DNA of 64,000 bases from Roseibium suaedae (lineage in GTDB: Bacteria; Pseudomonadota; Alphaproteobacteria; Rhizobiales; Stappiaceae): NCBI RefSeq assembly GCF_900142725.1, contig NZ_FRBW01000002.1, positions 248,001-312,000 of the forward strand, in the 5' to 3' direction. Shown here piece by piece: positions 1 to 8,819 of this stretch. The translations under genes and the position numbers were made by a program. Numbering within the stretch: position 1 is the stretch's first letter; each line of letters opens with the position of its first letter. Under the pieces are notes generated by a model that searched no databases, was not told the DNA's origin, and worked only from the letters and a program-made list of their open reading frames with translations.

Positions 1-2
1 CG

Positions 3-323
3 GACCTGGAGCCCATTCGCTTCATCGCGCGGGCCATCACCCCGCCCAACCGCTCGCGCCGCTTCGACACACGGTTTCTGGCCGTCTTCGCCGATGCTGT
101 TGCCGACCGACTGGAAAGCGGCCTCGGGCCGTCCGGAGAACTTGAAGACATCGCCTGGCTGACCCTGGACGAGGCAAAAGCCATGGACGAACTGCCCATG
201 ATCACCCGCCAGGTGCTGAGTGATCTGCAGGCCCGCCTCGGCACGGATCCGGAGCTCAAGCCGGAATCATCTTTGCCGTTTTACTTCTACAAGGCGGGGG
301 ACTTCCAAAAAGTCATGCTCTGA
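3..323 (+). CDS. Nudix hydrolase, C-terminal part (5' end outside window)
   Basis: The reading frame is open from the first bases of the window and ends at a TGA, giving about 106 residues. The segment with ARAITPPNRSRRFDTRF followed by ELEDIAWLTLDEA matches the C-terminal half of the Nudix hydrolases found near rpmG in rhizobia-type genomes. The Nudix box itself would lie upstream of the window, so the catalytic residues cannot be checked. It lies in the same direction as rpmG, about 200 bases upstream of it. The substrate is unknown. Confidence 0.7.
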   Translation, partial: DLEPIRFIARAITPPNRSRRFDTRFLAVFADAVADRLESGLGPSGELEDIAWLTLDEAKAMDELPMITRQVLSDLQARLGTDPELKPESSLPFYFYKAGDFQKVML

Positions 324-520
324 CAGGAGCATCACCCGCTTCATCCCCTTGCGCAAAGCGCAGAAACCGGGAATTTCTCGCCAGCTTTTACGGCAAAGCT
401 TGACTTTATCCGGATCCTGAGTACTTTGCGCGCTGATTTCGGAACACAGGGCAGATTGATCGCCAGGGACCCTGGCCACAAGAACTGTTTGCCCCGCCAA
501 ACAAAACAGGATCCAAGGCC

Positions 521-688
521 ATGGCCAAGGCGACAACAATCAAGATCAAGCTCCTCTCCACGGCCGACACCGGCTTTTTCTACGTGACCAAGAAGAACTC
601 CCGCACGATGACCGAAAAGATGGTCAAGCGGAAGTACGACCCGGTTGCAAAGAAGCACGTGGAATTCAAGGAAACCAAGATCAAGTAA
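521..688 (+). CDS. rpmG: 50S ribosomal protein L33
   Basis: The 55-residue product starts [20 protein letters not shown] and ends in VEFKETKIK, which is the Cys-free (zinc-independent) L33 form of the large ribosomal subunit. Its length equals the usual family length. An intrinsic terminator begins about 25 bases after the stop, so it appears to be transcribed alone or as the last gene of a unit. In many related genomes rpmG lies just downstream of divK-pleD in the same direction. Here divK lies on the opposite strand and a chemoreceptor sits between them. Confidence 0.97.
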   Translation: MAKATTIKIKLLSTADTGFFYVTKKNSRTMTEKMVKRKYDPVAKKHVEFKETKIK

Positions 689-711
689 GATCTGGTCCTT
701 TGACAGTTTCA

Positions 712-743
712 AAAAACCCGCTGCCAACGCAGCGGGTTTTTTT
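712..743 (+). terminator. Intrinsic terminator of rpmG
   Basis: Inverted repeat CCCGCTG / CAGCGGG (loop CCAACG region) preceded by an A run and followed by seven T residues, directly downstream of rpmG. Confidence 0.9.
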
Positions 744-818
744 GTGTCTTGAGATCGCCGGATTCGGTGGACCACAGCCCCAGCAGTTGACTTGAAAGCC
801 CCCCCGCCCTCCAGACAG

Positions 819-843
819 CAAAAAGGGGCCCGCAGGCCCCTTT
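819..843 (-). terminator. Intrinsic terminator of the chemoreceptor gene
   Basis: GGGGCC / GGCCCC hairpin with a CGCA loop. Read on the minus strand it is followed by five T residues, about 30 bases past the stop of the methyl-accepting chemotaxis gene. Confidence 0.85.
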
Positions 844-869
844 CCAATGTCTCCGGTGACTACCCCCGT

Positions 870-2585
870 TCAGGCAGCGGCAACCTCGCTCAGGAAGCTC
901 TCCACTTCGGACTTGAGCTCTTCGGTCTTGTCCGACAATTCGCCAGAGGCAGACAGGACCAGCTCAGCGGAGGACGACGTCTGATCGACCGCCTTGGAAA
1001 GCTGGGTCATGCTGGAGGAAACTGCCGTCGTGCCGGCAGCTGCCCGCTGAACATTGTGCGAAATTTCCGAGGTGGCGGCACCCTGCTGTTCAACAGCGGC
1101 CGAAATCGCAGACGTATAGCGGTTGACCTCTTCCATGATCTCGGTGATCTCGCCGATCGCATCGACAGATTCCTTCGTGGCCGCCTGGATCGCCGAGATC
1201 TGCGCGCCGATTTCCTCGGTGGCCTTGGAAGTCTGGGTCGCCAGTTCCTTCACTTCGGCAGCAACAACCGCGAAGCCCTTGCCGGCTTCCCCTGCCCGCG
1301 CCGCTTCAATGGTCGCGTTCAGAGCCAGAAGGTTGGTCTGTTCGGCAATGGCCTGAATAAGCGTCACGACCTCACCGATCTTGGTCGCGGAAGTCGCAAG
1401 ACCCTCGACCTTCTCGTTGGTGACGCGCGTGCCTTCCGTTGCCCGGCCGACCACTTCGGAAGTCTGGGCGACCTGGCGGGAGATCTCGCCGATGGAGGCA
1501 GCCAGTTCCTCGGCAGCGCTCGCAACGGTCTGGACGTTATGTGTCGCCTCATCCGAAGAGCCATGGGTGCTGGCCGCATAGCCAGCGCTTTCACGGGCAA
1601 CCTCGGTCAGAGAGCGGGACGTACCCTCAAGACCGTCAGCAGTCTCTCCGACGGAGCGCAGCAGACCGGCGACGGTGCTGCGGAAGGAGGCGATCATCTG
1701 CTCGATGCGCGCCTGACGTTCGCGGGTCTCCTGCTCGCTCTGATCCTGACGGCTTGCCAGCTCCACGCGCTCGCGGGCCTTTTCCTGAAGATCGGAAACG
1801 GCCTTGGACATGATGCCGATCTGATCGCCACGATCGCCATAGGGCACATCGACCGCCAGATCGTTCTGGGCAATGCGCTCGGTCACGCTTGCCAGAACAT
1901 TCAATGGGCGCAGCAGCTTGCTCATGACCAGCATGGAAAGCGCAGCAGCGATCAGGACGACCGGCACAGCCATCATGGCAAACTTTGACATGATGTCGGT
2001 CACGTTTTCCAGAACGCGGGCCTTTTGCACGCCGGCATAGAGGATGCCGATGATTTCGTTAGAGGTGGAGAAGATCGGCTTGTAGATCGTGTAATAGTCA
2101 TTGCCCAGGATGGTCGCCTGCCCCTGGAACGTACCGCCAGCGGTCACCACGGGGTAGACAGCCCCCTTCTGGCCGAGCGGCGTGCCAACGGCGCGGCTGC
2201 CATCTGGCTTGACGATATTGGTGGTCTTGCGCCAGAAGTCCTTGGTCTCCGGGTCCCAGGCAAAGATTGTCGCGGTTTCACCGGTCATACGGCCGATCGT
2301 GTCAATCAACTCATGGCTGGAAAACTCTGGCAGCGCATCCATCTGAATGCGGCTGACATTGCCGTCCGCAGACCAGGTCACCTTCACGCCTTCGATGTCC
2401 TTGCTGAACATGGTCGCGGCAACGCGGAGGTTGGAATCCTGCTTGGAAAGCGCTGTATCGGTCGCCTGGCCGTCAGCGACGGTGTAGACGATAACCCCAA
2501 CCGCCACCAAAGCAGCGGCAAGAAAGCCACCACTGGCCAGTGCCATGGCGGTGGTGATTTTCATGTTTCGAAATCGGCTGAACAT
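870..2585 (-). CDS. Methyl-accepting chemotaxis protein, Cache-HAMP-MCP
   Basis: Transmembrane chemoreceptor of about 571 residues that would signal to CheA/CheW. Order: N-terminal membrane helix (about 14-36), periplasmic single Cache domain (about 45-190, with the [19 protein letters not shown] and AVGT signature of the Cache_3-Cache_2 type), second helix (about 200-222), HAMP, then the cytoplasmic signalling domain whose hairpin tip contains [19 protein letters not shown] chose the ATG at 2585, which lies 9 bases after AGGGA and gives the usual short basic N-terminus. An ATG at 2618 would add 11 residues but has no clear ribosome site. The ligand is unknown. It occupies the place where pleD is often found next to divK. 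It has its own terminator, and an 11-bp inverted repeat lies about 70 bases upstream of the start. Confidence 0.93.
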   Translation of the reverse strand: MFSRFRNMKITTAMALASGGFLAAALVAVGVIVYTVADGQATDTALSKQDSNLRVAATMFSKDIEGVKVTWSADGNVSRIQMDALPEFSSHELIDTIGRMTGETATIFAWDPETKDFWRKTTNIVKPDGSRAVGTPLGQKGAVYPVVTAGGTFQGQATILGNDYYTIYKPIFSTSNEIIGILYAGVQKARVLENVTDIMSKFAMMAVPVVLIAAALSMLVMSKLLRPLNVLASVTERIAQNDLAVDVPYGDRGDQIGIMSKAVSDLQEKARERVELASRQDQSEQETRERQARIEQMIASFRSTVAGLLRSVGETADGLEGTSRSLTEVARESAGYAASTHGSSDEATHNVQTVASAAEELAASIGEISRQVAQTSEVVGRATEGTRVTNEKVEGLATSATKIGEVVTLIQAIAEQTNLLALNATIEAARAGEAGKGFAVVAAEVKELATQTSKATEEIGAQISAIQAATKESVDAIGEITEIMEEVNRYTSAISAAVEQQGAATSEISHNVQRAAAGTTAVSSSMTQLSKAVDQTSSSAELVLSASGELSDKTEELKSEVESFLSEVAAA

Positions 2586-3196
2586 CTCGGACAATCCCTG
2601 GTACGTATTTTTCCTCATATTACTGGGATCATCTTAAATCTTGATGAATACATTAAGTCGTTGAAATTATTGATTTCAACGACAGTGCAGAGAACCTTTT
2701 TACAGCCTCAGGAAGAAATAACGACACAACCAGAAGCTTATCCTTCAAGTATTTCAGAGCGAATATTCGGAGTCGCATGGAAATACCTATGGATACAGAA
2801 CCTCAACAGGCCTCCGCATAAATGACAGGGGCAAGCGTTCCTATCTCAGGAAACATTCTGGAGCGGAAAATGGAAAGGTGGCCGGCGGAAGCAAGCATAC
2901 GAGGAGGCCACTCTTCGGCTTGCTTCCGCTCTGGCCGGCCCCACGGACCCAGGAGATGCGGCGGACCTGAGCGCCCCGTAGGGAAGTTCATCGACGACGG
3001 GATATCTCATCGTCAAAACAGCCAATGAACTTGGAAACGCAAAGGCACACTACGCGAGTGCACATGGAAATCAACACAATCGGCCGACTTTGCACAGTCA
3101 AACGCAAATCTTAGTAAATTCGTAACCTTAATCTGCTTGCCGGTCGAATCCAGGAAACAGAGAGTTACAAATCCGGCCGATATTCACATTGAGAGA
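2586..3196. other. Intergenic region with two inverted repeats, no convincing gene
   Basis: About 610 bases separate the chemoreceptor start from the divK stop. They are less GC-rich near the chemoreceptor. A perfect 11-bp inverted repeat (GTCGTTGAAAT / ATTTCAACGAC, 2657-2683) lies upstream of the chemoreceptor start. A second, larger hairpin (2878-2944) has a GGAAGCAAGC / GCTTGCTTCC stem and flanking GGCCGG repeats. A 68-codon frame at 2822-3028 has no family resemblance and runs through this hairpin, so I do not call it a gene. Confidence 0.6.
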
Positions 3197-3568
3197 TCAG
3201 GCTTCGCCCAGATAGGAGCGGACCGTTTCCAGGAACTTGGCAACGGAAATGGGCTTGGAGATATAGGCCTCGCAGCCGCCCTGCCGAATCCGTTCCTCAT
3301 CACCCTTCATGGCAAAGGCCGTCACGGCAATCACGGGAATGGTGCTCAGGTCGTCGTCTTCCTTGATCCACTTGGTCACTTCCAGACCGGACACTTCCGG
3401 CAACTGGATATCCATGAGGATAAGATCTGGACGATGAGTCCGGGCAAGGGCCAGCGCTTCAATGCCCGTCCGCGTCTGAAGAGTATTATAGCCGTGCGCT
3501 TCGAGCAGGTCATGAAACAGCTTCATGTTCAACTCGTTGTCTTCCACGATCAGCACGGTTTTTGCCAT
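3197..3568 (-). CDS. divK: Single-domain response regulator DivK
   Basis: This 123-residue protein consists only of a receiver domain. It has the acidic pair after VLIVEDNE, the phospho-acceptor Asp in [14 protein letters not shown], the conserved Thr/Ala of AVTAFA and the Lys of YISKPIS. In alphaproteobacteria DivK is phosphorylated by PleC/DivJ-type kinases and feeds the CtrA cell-cycle pathway. The sequence, and the divergent DUF3572 and dinB genes upstream, fit divK rather than a CheY. The usual downstream partner pleD is absent: the next gene in that direction is a chemoreceptor more than 600 bases away. Confidence 0.92.
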   Translation of the reverse strand: MAKTVLIVEDNELNMKLFHDLLEAHGYNTLQTRTGIEALALARTHRPDLILMDIQLPEVSGLEVTKWIKEDDDLSTIPVIAVTAFAMKGDEERIRQGGCEAYISKPISVAKFLETVRSYLGEA

Positions 3569-3706
3569 TGCTTGGCCCTTTGATCCGGTTATCCGGGTAT
3601 CGTATCAATGGCAGCGGCCTCAAACTCCAAGCCTGTGGCACACGACCCCACTTCCCAATAGGGTCCCTTTTAACGTGGAATCGTTTCGGAAAGGCAAAAA
3701 TTCGCG

Positions 3707-4006
3707 ATGGAAGCTTACTCACGCGTCACGATAACCTTTGACAAAGCACAGGAAATTGCGACCGACGCCTTGATATATCTCACGAGGGAGCCGGAATTGA
3801 CCGGAAGGTTCCTCGCCGTGTCGGGCATAGGCCCGGAATCGATTCGCGAAGCGGCCCAGGAGCCGGGCTTCCTGGCTGGCGTTCTGGAGTTCTTCATGGG
3901 CGACGAAGCCCTGCTCCTGAGCTATTGCGAGAATGCGGGCCTGCGCCCCACCATGATGGCCGCTGCCCGTTTTGCCCTGGCTGGAGACCCGGCCGACTAT
4001 GTCTGA
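3707..4006 (+). CDS. DUF3572 family protein
   Basis: A 99-residue soluble protein with the DUF3572 features: an N-terminal helix (AQEIATDALIYL), the GRFLAVSGIGPESIREAA segment and the FLAGVLEFFMGDEALLLSYCE helix. The family has no established function, but it is regularly found beside divK and dinB in Hyphomicrobiales. It is divergent from divK (138 bases apart) and overlaps the next gene by 8 bases, so the two are probably translated together. Confidence 0.9.
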   Translation: MEAYSRVTITFDKAQEIATDALIYLTREPELTGRFLAVSGIGPESIREAAQEPGFLAGVLEFFMGDEALLLSYCENAGLRPTMMAAARFALAGDPADYV

Positions 4007-4676
4007 GCCAACACCTCCGAGCCGGGCCATTCTTGATCAGATCGCCCTTCTGCCTGCCTCCCGCCGCCCGCTGGTGGTCTGTGACGTGGATGAAGTAATC
4101 CTGCATCTGATCCGGCCGCTGGAGCGCTATATGGCGGCCATCGGCCTCTGCTTCCTGTCATCGACCTACAAGCTGACGGGCAATATCGCCCGCCAGGACA
4201 CGCGGACCGCCCTGAATGCGCAGGAAGCCAGGCGGGTGATCGAGACCTTTTTCGATACGGAATGCCGCCATCAGGAGATGGTTGAGGGCGCGGACGAAGC
4301 CCTGCACCGGGTGTCGAGCCTCGCAGACGTGGTCCTCCTGACCAATCTGCCGGGCAGCCACAACAAGCCGGTCCGGCAGACCCTCCTGGCGCAGATGGGC
4401 ATCACCTACCCGCTCCTAATCAATTCAGGCCCCAAGGGCGGCGCCGTTGCCGCCCTGGCTGCAGGCAGGCCGGAGCCCGTTGTCTTCATCGATGACAGCC
4501 CGACCAACCACAGTTCGGTTCATGCGAGCCTGCCCTCCGCGCGACTGATCCAGTTTGTCGCCGACAGCCGCTTCCGGGGTTCCCTGGACATTGAGCCCCA
4601 TATCTCGCTTCTGACCGGCGATTGGGGCCAGACAGCAGACTTCATCGAGGATATTCTGGGCGCGCCAGGCAGATAG
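3999..4676 (+). CDS. HAD-like hydrolase, DUF3572/dinB-linked
   Basis: The product of about 225 residues starts at the ATG inside the end of the DUF3572 gene (8-base overlap). HAD-type features are visible: motif I as VVCDVDEVILHL near residue 35, VVLLTNLPGSHNKPVRQ resembling motif II with its Thr, and VVFIDDSPTNH resembling motif IV with paired acidic residues. It is probably a phosphatase-like enzyme with unknown substrate. An upstream in-frame ATG at 3972 exists but would overlap DUF3572 by more. dinB follows after 32 bases in the same direction. Confidence 0.75.
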   Translation: MSEPTPPSRAILDQIALLPASRRPLVVCDVDEVILHLIRPLERYMAAIGLCFLSSTYKLTGNIARQDTRTALNAQEARRVIETFFDTECRHQEMVEGADEALHRVSSLADVVLLTNLPGSHNKPVRQTLLAQMGITYPLLINSGPKGGAVAALAAGRPEPVVFIDDSPTNHSSVHASLPSARLIQFVADSRFRGSLDIEPHISLLTGDWGQTADFIEDILGAPGR

Positions 4677-4708
4677 GTCTGCCTGAATGCACCTAGTGGT
4701 TTCCCGCA

Positions 4709-6076
4709 ATGATCGAGCCCTTTTCCTCTTTGGACACCAGAAAGCAGGCAGGAGCGCCCTCCCCTGCCCGCGCCCTGTGCCGGGATTGCGGGGCGCGTCC
4801 CGCTCTGGAGCGCAGCCGCTGCCCGTCCTGCGGCAGCCCGCGCCTGCTGCGGCACCCGGAACTGGATCAGCTCTCCATTGCCCACATCGACTGCGACGCC
4901 TTTTATGCCTCCGTCGAAAAGCGCGACAATCCGGAGCTGCGCGACCTGCCGGTGATCGTCGGCGGCGGCCAGCGGGGTGTCGTCTCGACCTGCTGCTATA
5001 TTGCCCGCATCAGCGGCGTACGCTCGGCCATGCCCATGTTCAAGGCCCTGGAGGCTTGCCCGGACGCCATCGTCATCAAGCCGGACATGGAGAAATACGG
5101 CCGGGTCGGGCGGCAGATCCGCGAAAAGATGCGCAACCTGACGCCTCTGGTGGAACCAATCTCGATCGATGAGGCCTTTCTGGACCTGACCGGCACGCAG
5201 CGCCTGCATCATTCCAGCCCGGCGGAAACCCTTGCCCGTTTCATTCGCGAAATCGAGGAGGAGATCGGCATCACCGCGTCGGTGGGGCTTGCGCCCAACA
5301 AGTTCCTGGCAAAAATCGCATCGGATCTCGAAAAGCCGCGCGGCTTCTCGGTCATTGGCGCTGCAGAGGCCCGCAGCTTTCTGGCGGAACAACCGGTCAG
5401 CATGATCTGGGGCGTCGGCAAGGTCTTCCAGAAAGCCCTCGCCTCCGACGGCATCCGCACCATCGGCCAGTTGCAAACCATGGATCAGTCGGATCTCGCC
5501 CGCCGCTATGGTGCGATGGGTTTGCGCCTTGCCAAGCTGTCCCGGGGCGATGACGACCGGACCGTCTCGCCTGCACGGGCGACCAAAAGCATCAGCAGCG
5601 AAACCACCTTCAACTTCGACATCACGTCCTTCGAAAAGCTCCGGCCAATCCTGCTGGATCTGTCCGAAAAGGTCTCAAGGCGCGTGAAGGAAGAAGGCTT
5701 TGCGGGCCGGACGGTCACCCTGAAACTGAAGACCGCGGACTTCAAGAGCATCACCCGCTCCCGCCAGCTCGCGGACCCGACACAGCTCGCCGACAGGATC
5801 TTCCGCGCTGGCGTTGATCTCCTGAAGCCGGAGACTGACGGCCGCCGCTTCCGCCTGATCGGCATTGGCCTCAGCGACCTCAGCGATCCTGCCCAGGCCG
5901 ATCCGCAGGATCTGCTCGACCAGGACGCAGACCGGCGCAAGAAGGCCGAACTTGCCATGGACGCGGTGCGGGCAAAATTCGGCAAGACCGCCGTCGAACG
6001 CGGCCTGCTTCACGAAGCAAGGCAAGAACGCGAGGCGGAGAAGGAAGCACGGGACAGGAAAGACAAGGGGCAGTAG
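4709..6076 (+). CDS. dinB: DNA polymerase IV (Y-family)
   Basis: The 455-residue translesion polymerase has the catalytic motifs [12 protein letters not shown] and [11 protein letters not shown] carrying the metal-binding acidic residues, then the thumb (helix-hairpin-helix around [12 protein letters not shown]-like sequence) and the little-finger domain. The N-terminus carries about 50 extra residues before the palm with a possible zinc knuckle CRDCGA...CPSCGS, a feature seen in several alphaproteobacterial DinB proteins. It is the last gene of the DUF3572-HAD-dinB run. No LexA box was identified. Confidence 0.96.
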   Translation: MIEPFSSLDTRKQAGAPSPARALCRDCGARPALERSRCPSCGSPRLLRHPELDQLSIAHIDCDAFYASVEKRDNPELRDLPVIVGGGQRGVVSTCCYIARISGVRSAMPMFKALEACPDAIVIKPDMEKYGRVGRQIREKMRNLTPLVEPISIDEAFLDLTGTQRLHHSSPAETLARFIREIEEEIGITASVGLAPNKFLAKIASDLEKPRGFSVIGAAEARSFLAEQPVSMIWGVGKVFQKALASDGIRTIGQLQTMDQSDLARRYGAMGLRLAKLSRGDDDRTVSPARATKSISSETTFNFDITSFEKLRPILLDLSEKVSRRVKEEGFAGRTVTLKLKTADFKSITRSRQLADPTQLADRIFRAGVDLLKPETDGRRFRLIGIGLSDLSDPAQADPQDLLDQDADRRKKAELAMDAVRAKFGKTAVERGLLHEARQEREAEKEARDRKDKGQ

Positions 6077-6142
6077 CTGGAACCGCGCAGTTCCAACAGG
6101 AGAATTCAGTTCGAAAACACGAGCGTCTATTGAGCAAGCCGC

Positions 6143-6271
6143 CCATCCTTAGAGACGGGGCTTCGCCCCTCCTCAGGATGAGGCAATCGTATTGAAATCC
6201 TTGGTCTTTGAGGCATTTGCCTCAACAGCACCTCATCCTGAGGAACCGCGAAGCGGTGTCTCGCAGGATGG
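6143..6271. repeat. Palindromic intergenic repeat, family 2 (129 bp)
   Basis: The two ends are imperfect inverted copies of about 40 bases: CATCCTTAGAGACGGGGCTT at the left, and CCATCCTGCGAGACACCGCT when the right end is read in reverse, each running inward to CCTCAGGATGAGG. Each arm also contains its own GGC-TTCG-GCC type hairpin. It lies between the converging dinB and eipB-like genes and may serve as a transcription barrier for both. Confidence 0.75.
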
Positions 6272-6298
6272 ACCGATTGTTCAATCTCTCTGCCGCCC

Positions 6299-7168
6299 TC
6301 AGTTCGTGCAGGGCTCGCCAGTGCGCACTTCCAGATTGTTGAGCTGCGCCTTGATGGTGAAGTCACCGTAATCCAGCGTCATCTTGCGGCTGATACCGTT
6401 CTCGTAAAGCAGGAACGACAGCTGATAGGAGGGCTCCTGCTCGCCGGTCGCACCGATCCCCGGCTCGAAATAGGCAACGGTGACCGGCCAGTAAGTCTTG
6501 CCGGCAAGCGCCGCGCGGGCAGCCTTTTCAGGTCCCGTCTCAACGGCGGTTTCCTGCTCGGAAGCCCCGATCACCGCCGTGGTCGTGAAAACCTTGTCCC
6601 CGGTCTCTGAGCCATCGAAAATGTCAGCGGTGAAGAAATGCTGGCCTGCCTTCGCAGCCTCGATCAAGGCCTTGATATGCTCGGTCGGGAACAGGGCCTT
6701 GCTGGAGATCGGAAACGTCTTGGCAGCCGGAACCTTCAGCTCAACGGATTTTTCGCCGTTCTTTTCCCGGTTCGCTGAACCGCGGGTTTCCTCGATCAGC
6801 TTGCGATCGACAAAGGTCTCGCTCAGGAACTGAAAGGCATCCGCCGATCCGGATTCATGAGAAGAGCTGCGCAAATCCGTCACCTGCGACCCGCCATCCT
6901 CGTCCCGCATGTCGGTCATGAAGCGGAAGTTGACGCTGTAGCCGTCGCAAACGCTTCCCGAAACCTCATAGGCCATGCGTCCCGTGAGCGCGGAGATCGA
7001 CAGGGCGTCGGAAGCCTCGCCCAGTTCCAGATCATAGATCGCCCGGTGGGGGGCGAGTTCCGCAGCAGAGGCGAGAGATCCCGTAACCGCAAAAGCCGTC
7101 ATACCGGCGAGAACAGCAGCGGCTGCGGACAGTCGGATGCGGGCCGGCGGACAGATTGAAAGGGTCAT
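6299..7168 (-). CDS. EipB-like periplasmic protein (DUF1849)
   Basis: The 289-residue protein has an N-terminal signal peptide (hydrophobic stretch followed by SLASAAELAPHRAIYDLEL). The mature part begins with the HRAIYDLEL...ALTGRMAYEV motif of the DUF1849/EipB family. EipB of Brucella is a periplasmic spiral beta-barrel needed for cell-envelope integrity, with a disulfide between two cysteines. Matching cysteines occur here in GSVCDGY and GEPCTN at the very C-terminus. I chose the start at 7168 because it gives the signal peptide; the open frame continues far upstream without meaning. Divergent from ridA. Confidence 0.88.
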   Translation of the reverse strand: MTLSICPPARIRLSAAAAVLAGMTAFAVTGSLASAAELAPHRAIYDLELGEASDALSISALTGRMAYEVSGSVCDGYSVNFRFMTDMRDEDGGSQVTDLRSSSHESGSADAFQFLSETFVDRKLIEETRGSANREKNGEKSVELKVPAAKTFPISSKALFPTEHIKALIEAAKAGQHFFTADIFDGSETGDKVFTTTAVIGASEQETAVETGPEKAARAALAGKTYWPVTVAYFEPGIGATGEQEPSYQLSFLLYENGISRKMTLDYGDFTIKAQLNNLEVRTGEPCTN

Positions 7169-7396
7169 GAGCGTCTCCAGTTCCCCAAAACTTATGCGGC
7201 TGCCAGTTAAGTGCAAACCATGGCAACACCTTGGTCTATCCGCTTTTAAACCATAGCATTCCCCCCTTAAAGGGTAAGCAGCAATCTGTGGTGGGTGAAA
7301 ACCGGAGCAAGCAGGCTTGAGGTACGGCCGGGGCCTTGCGGCAACAGCCGAATTCAGCCAAGACTTTGGCCCTGTTTTCCGATTCCGGAGTGTGAA

Positions 7397-7861
7397 ATGA
7401 CCGAGACCGTTGAAAGCCGCCTTGCCTCCATGGGCGTGATCCTGCCCACCCCGGCAACGCCTGTCGCCAATTATGTTCCCTTCGTGCAGACGGGCCAGCA
7501 GCTCTTCATCTCCGGTCAGCTTCCGATGAATCCGGATGGCCTGCAATATGCCGGGAAGGTGGGAGACAGCCTGTCTCTGGAGCAGGGCCGCGCGGCGGCG
7601 CGCCTGTGTGCCATCAATCTCCTGGCGCAGGCCAAGGCCGCGACCGGTGACCTGGAAAAGATCGTCCGCCTGGTCAAGATCGTCGGTTTCGTGAACTCCA
7701 CACCGGACTTCACCGATCAGGCCCAGGTGATCAACGGCGCCTCCGACTTCATGGTCGAAGCTCTCGGCGACAAGGGCCGCCATGCCCGATCTGCGGTCAG
7801 CGCCGCCTCCCTTCCCTTTGGAGCCGGCGTCGAGATCGAAGCGATTTTCGAGATCGCCTGA
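7397..7861 (+). CDS. RidA family protein
   Basis: The 154-residue protein is of the YjgF/YER057c/UK114 superfamily: N-terminal NYVPFVQTGQQLFISGQLP, central EQGRAAARLCAINLLAQ and C-terminal GRHARSAVSAASLPFGAGVEIE. Canonical RidA deaminates reactive enamine/imine intermediates, and a conserved Arg in RSAVSAASLP-type motifs binds substrate. The 154-residue length is longer than classical RidA (about 128) and resembles the subgroup often paired with other housekeeping genes. First gene of a same-strand run: RidA, GDPD, acyltransferase, HIT. Confidence 0.88.
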   Translation: MTETVESRLASMGVILPTPATPVANYVPFVQTGQQLFISGQLPMNPDGLQYAGKVGDSLSLEQGRAAARLCAINLLAQAKAATGDLEKIVRLVKIVGFVNSTPDFTDQAQVINGASDFMVEALGDKGRHARSAVSAASLPFGAGVEIEAIFEIA

Positions 7862-7938
7862 CGCCCACAGGGGCGCCAGAAGCGCCCCATTTTCCTTCCA
7901 GACTTCCCGCCATCCGGCTTCCCATCAGGGTCTTAGAC

Positions 7939-8697
7939 ATGTCTGAAATGTCCACCATTCTTGCCCGTCCCGTCGCCCATCGCGGCTTCCACAATCCATC
8001 GGAAGGCCGGATCGAGAACACGCCTTCGGCCGTGGCAGCTGCCATGGAACGCGGGTTTGGCGTCGAAGTCGATGTTCAGGAAACAGCCGACGGTCAAGCA
8101 CTGGTCCACCATGACTACACGCTGGAACGTCTGGTGGAAGGCACGGGATCGGTCATCAGCCAGCATTCGGCAGATCTGGTGAAGCTGCACATGAAGACCG
8201 GCACCGACAAGCTCTGGCTGCTGCAGGATCTGCTGGATCTGGTTCAGGGCCGCATTCCGCTGGTGATCGAAATCAAGTCCCGCGTCGTGCCCGGCGCTCA
8301 GGCTGATTTCGTGCGCAATGTCGTGGATCAGGTCGCCCGCTATTCCGGCCCGGCCTGCATCAAGTCTTTCGACCCGGACATGCTGTCCGTCGCCAAGGCA
8401 CACAATCCGGATGTGCTGCGCGGCATTGTCGCCGACAGCGCCCGCAACAAGCAGGACTATGCCCGCCACAGCCGCATGGACCGTTTCATCCTGCGCCATC
8501 TCCTGCATGTGCCGCGCACCCGGCCCCACTTCATCTCCTATTGCGTCAATGACCTGCCGGCCCCCGGCCCCAGCTTCTGGCGCAAGACCCTTGGCCTGCC
8601 GATGATGACCTGGACCGTGCGCACGCCTGAACAGCGGGAAAGAGCCAACCGCTTTGCTGACCAGATGGTCTTTGAAGGCTTCGACCCAGAGGCTTGA
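7939..8697 (+). CDS. Glycerophosphodiester phosphodiesterase family protein
   Basis: The 252-residue TIM-barrel enzyme is predicted to hydrolyse glycerophosphodiesters to glycerol 3-phosphate and an alcohol. The catalytic and metal-binding signature is present: VAHRGFHNPSEGRIENTP (HR and EN pair), EVDVQETADGQALVHHD (EVD and second His), and EIKSR for the later metal ligand. No signal peptide, so it probably acts in the cytosol. It follows ridA by 77 bases and is followed by a GNAT-like gene. Confidence 0.88.
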   Translation: MSEMSTILARPVAHRGFHNPSEGRIENTPSAVAAAMERGFGVEVDVQETADGQALVHHDYTLERLVEGTGSVISQHSADLVKLHMKTGTDKLWLLQDLLDLVQGRIPLVIEIKSRVVPGAQADFVRNVVDQVARYSGPACIKSFDPDMLSVAKAHNPDVLRGIVADSARNKQDYARHSRMDRFILRHLLHVPRTRPHFISYCVNDLPAPGPSFWRKTLGLPMMTWTVRTPEQRERANRFADQMVFEGFDPEA

Positions 8698-8739
8698 AAC
8701 CCTCTGCCTGTCAGACAACGACACGAGAAGTGAAGAGCG

Positions 8740-8769
8740 AATGCAGCAAGCCTCTTGCGATGCTGCATT
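8740..8769. other. Hairpin in the GDPD-acyltransferase gap
   Basis: AATGCAGCAAG and CTTGCGATGCTGCATT pair around a CCT loop with a small bulge. It sits inside a larger inverted repeat, GTCAGACA (8710) and TGTCTGAC (8790). There is no T run, so it is probably not a classical terminator. Function unknown. Confidence 0.45.
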
Positions 8770-8819
8770 GCCGCACTAATCTTTAGTCATGTCTGACGCT
8801 CACCTCGACAAGTAGTCTC

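Noticed and set aside
2822-3028. A 68-codon frame in the divK-chemoreceptor gap
   Set aside because: It runs through a GC-rich hairpin, has no ribosome site and no family resemblance.
6299-7783. A 494-codon frame covering eipB and beyond on the minus strand
   Set aside because: The upstream 205 codons are antisense to ridA; the start at 7168 gives a proper signal peptide.
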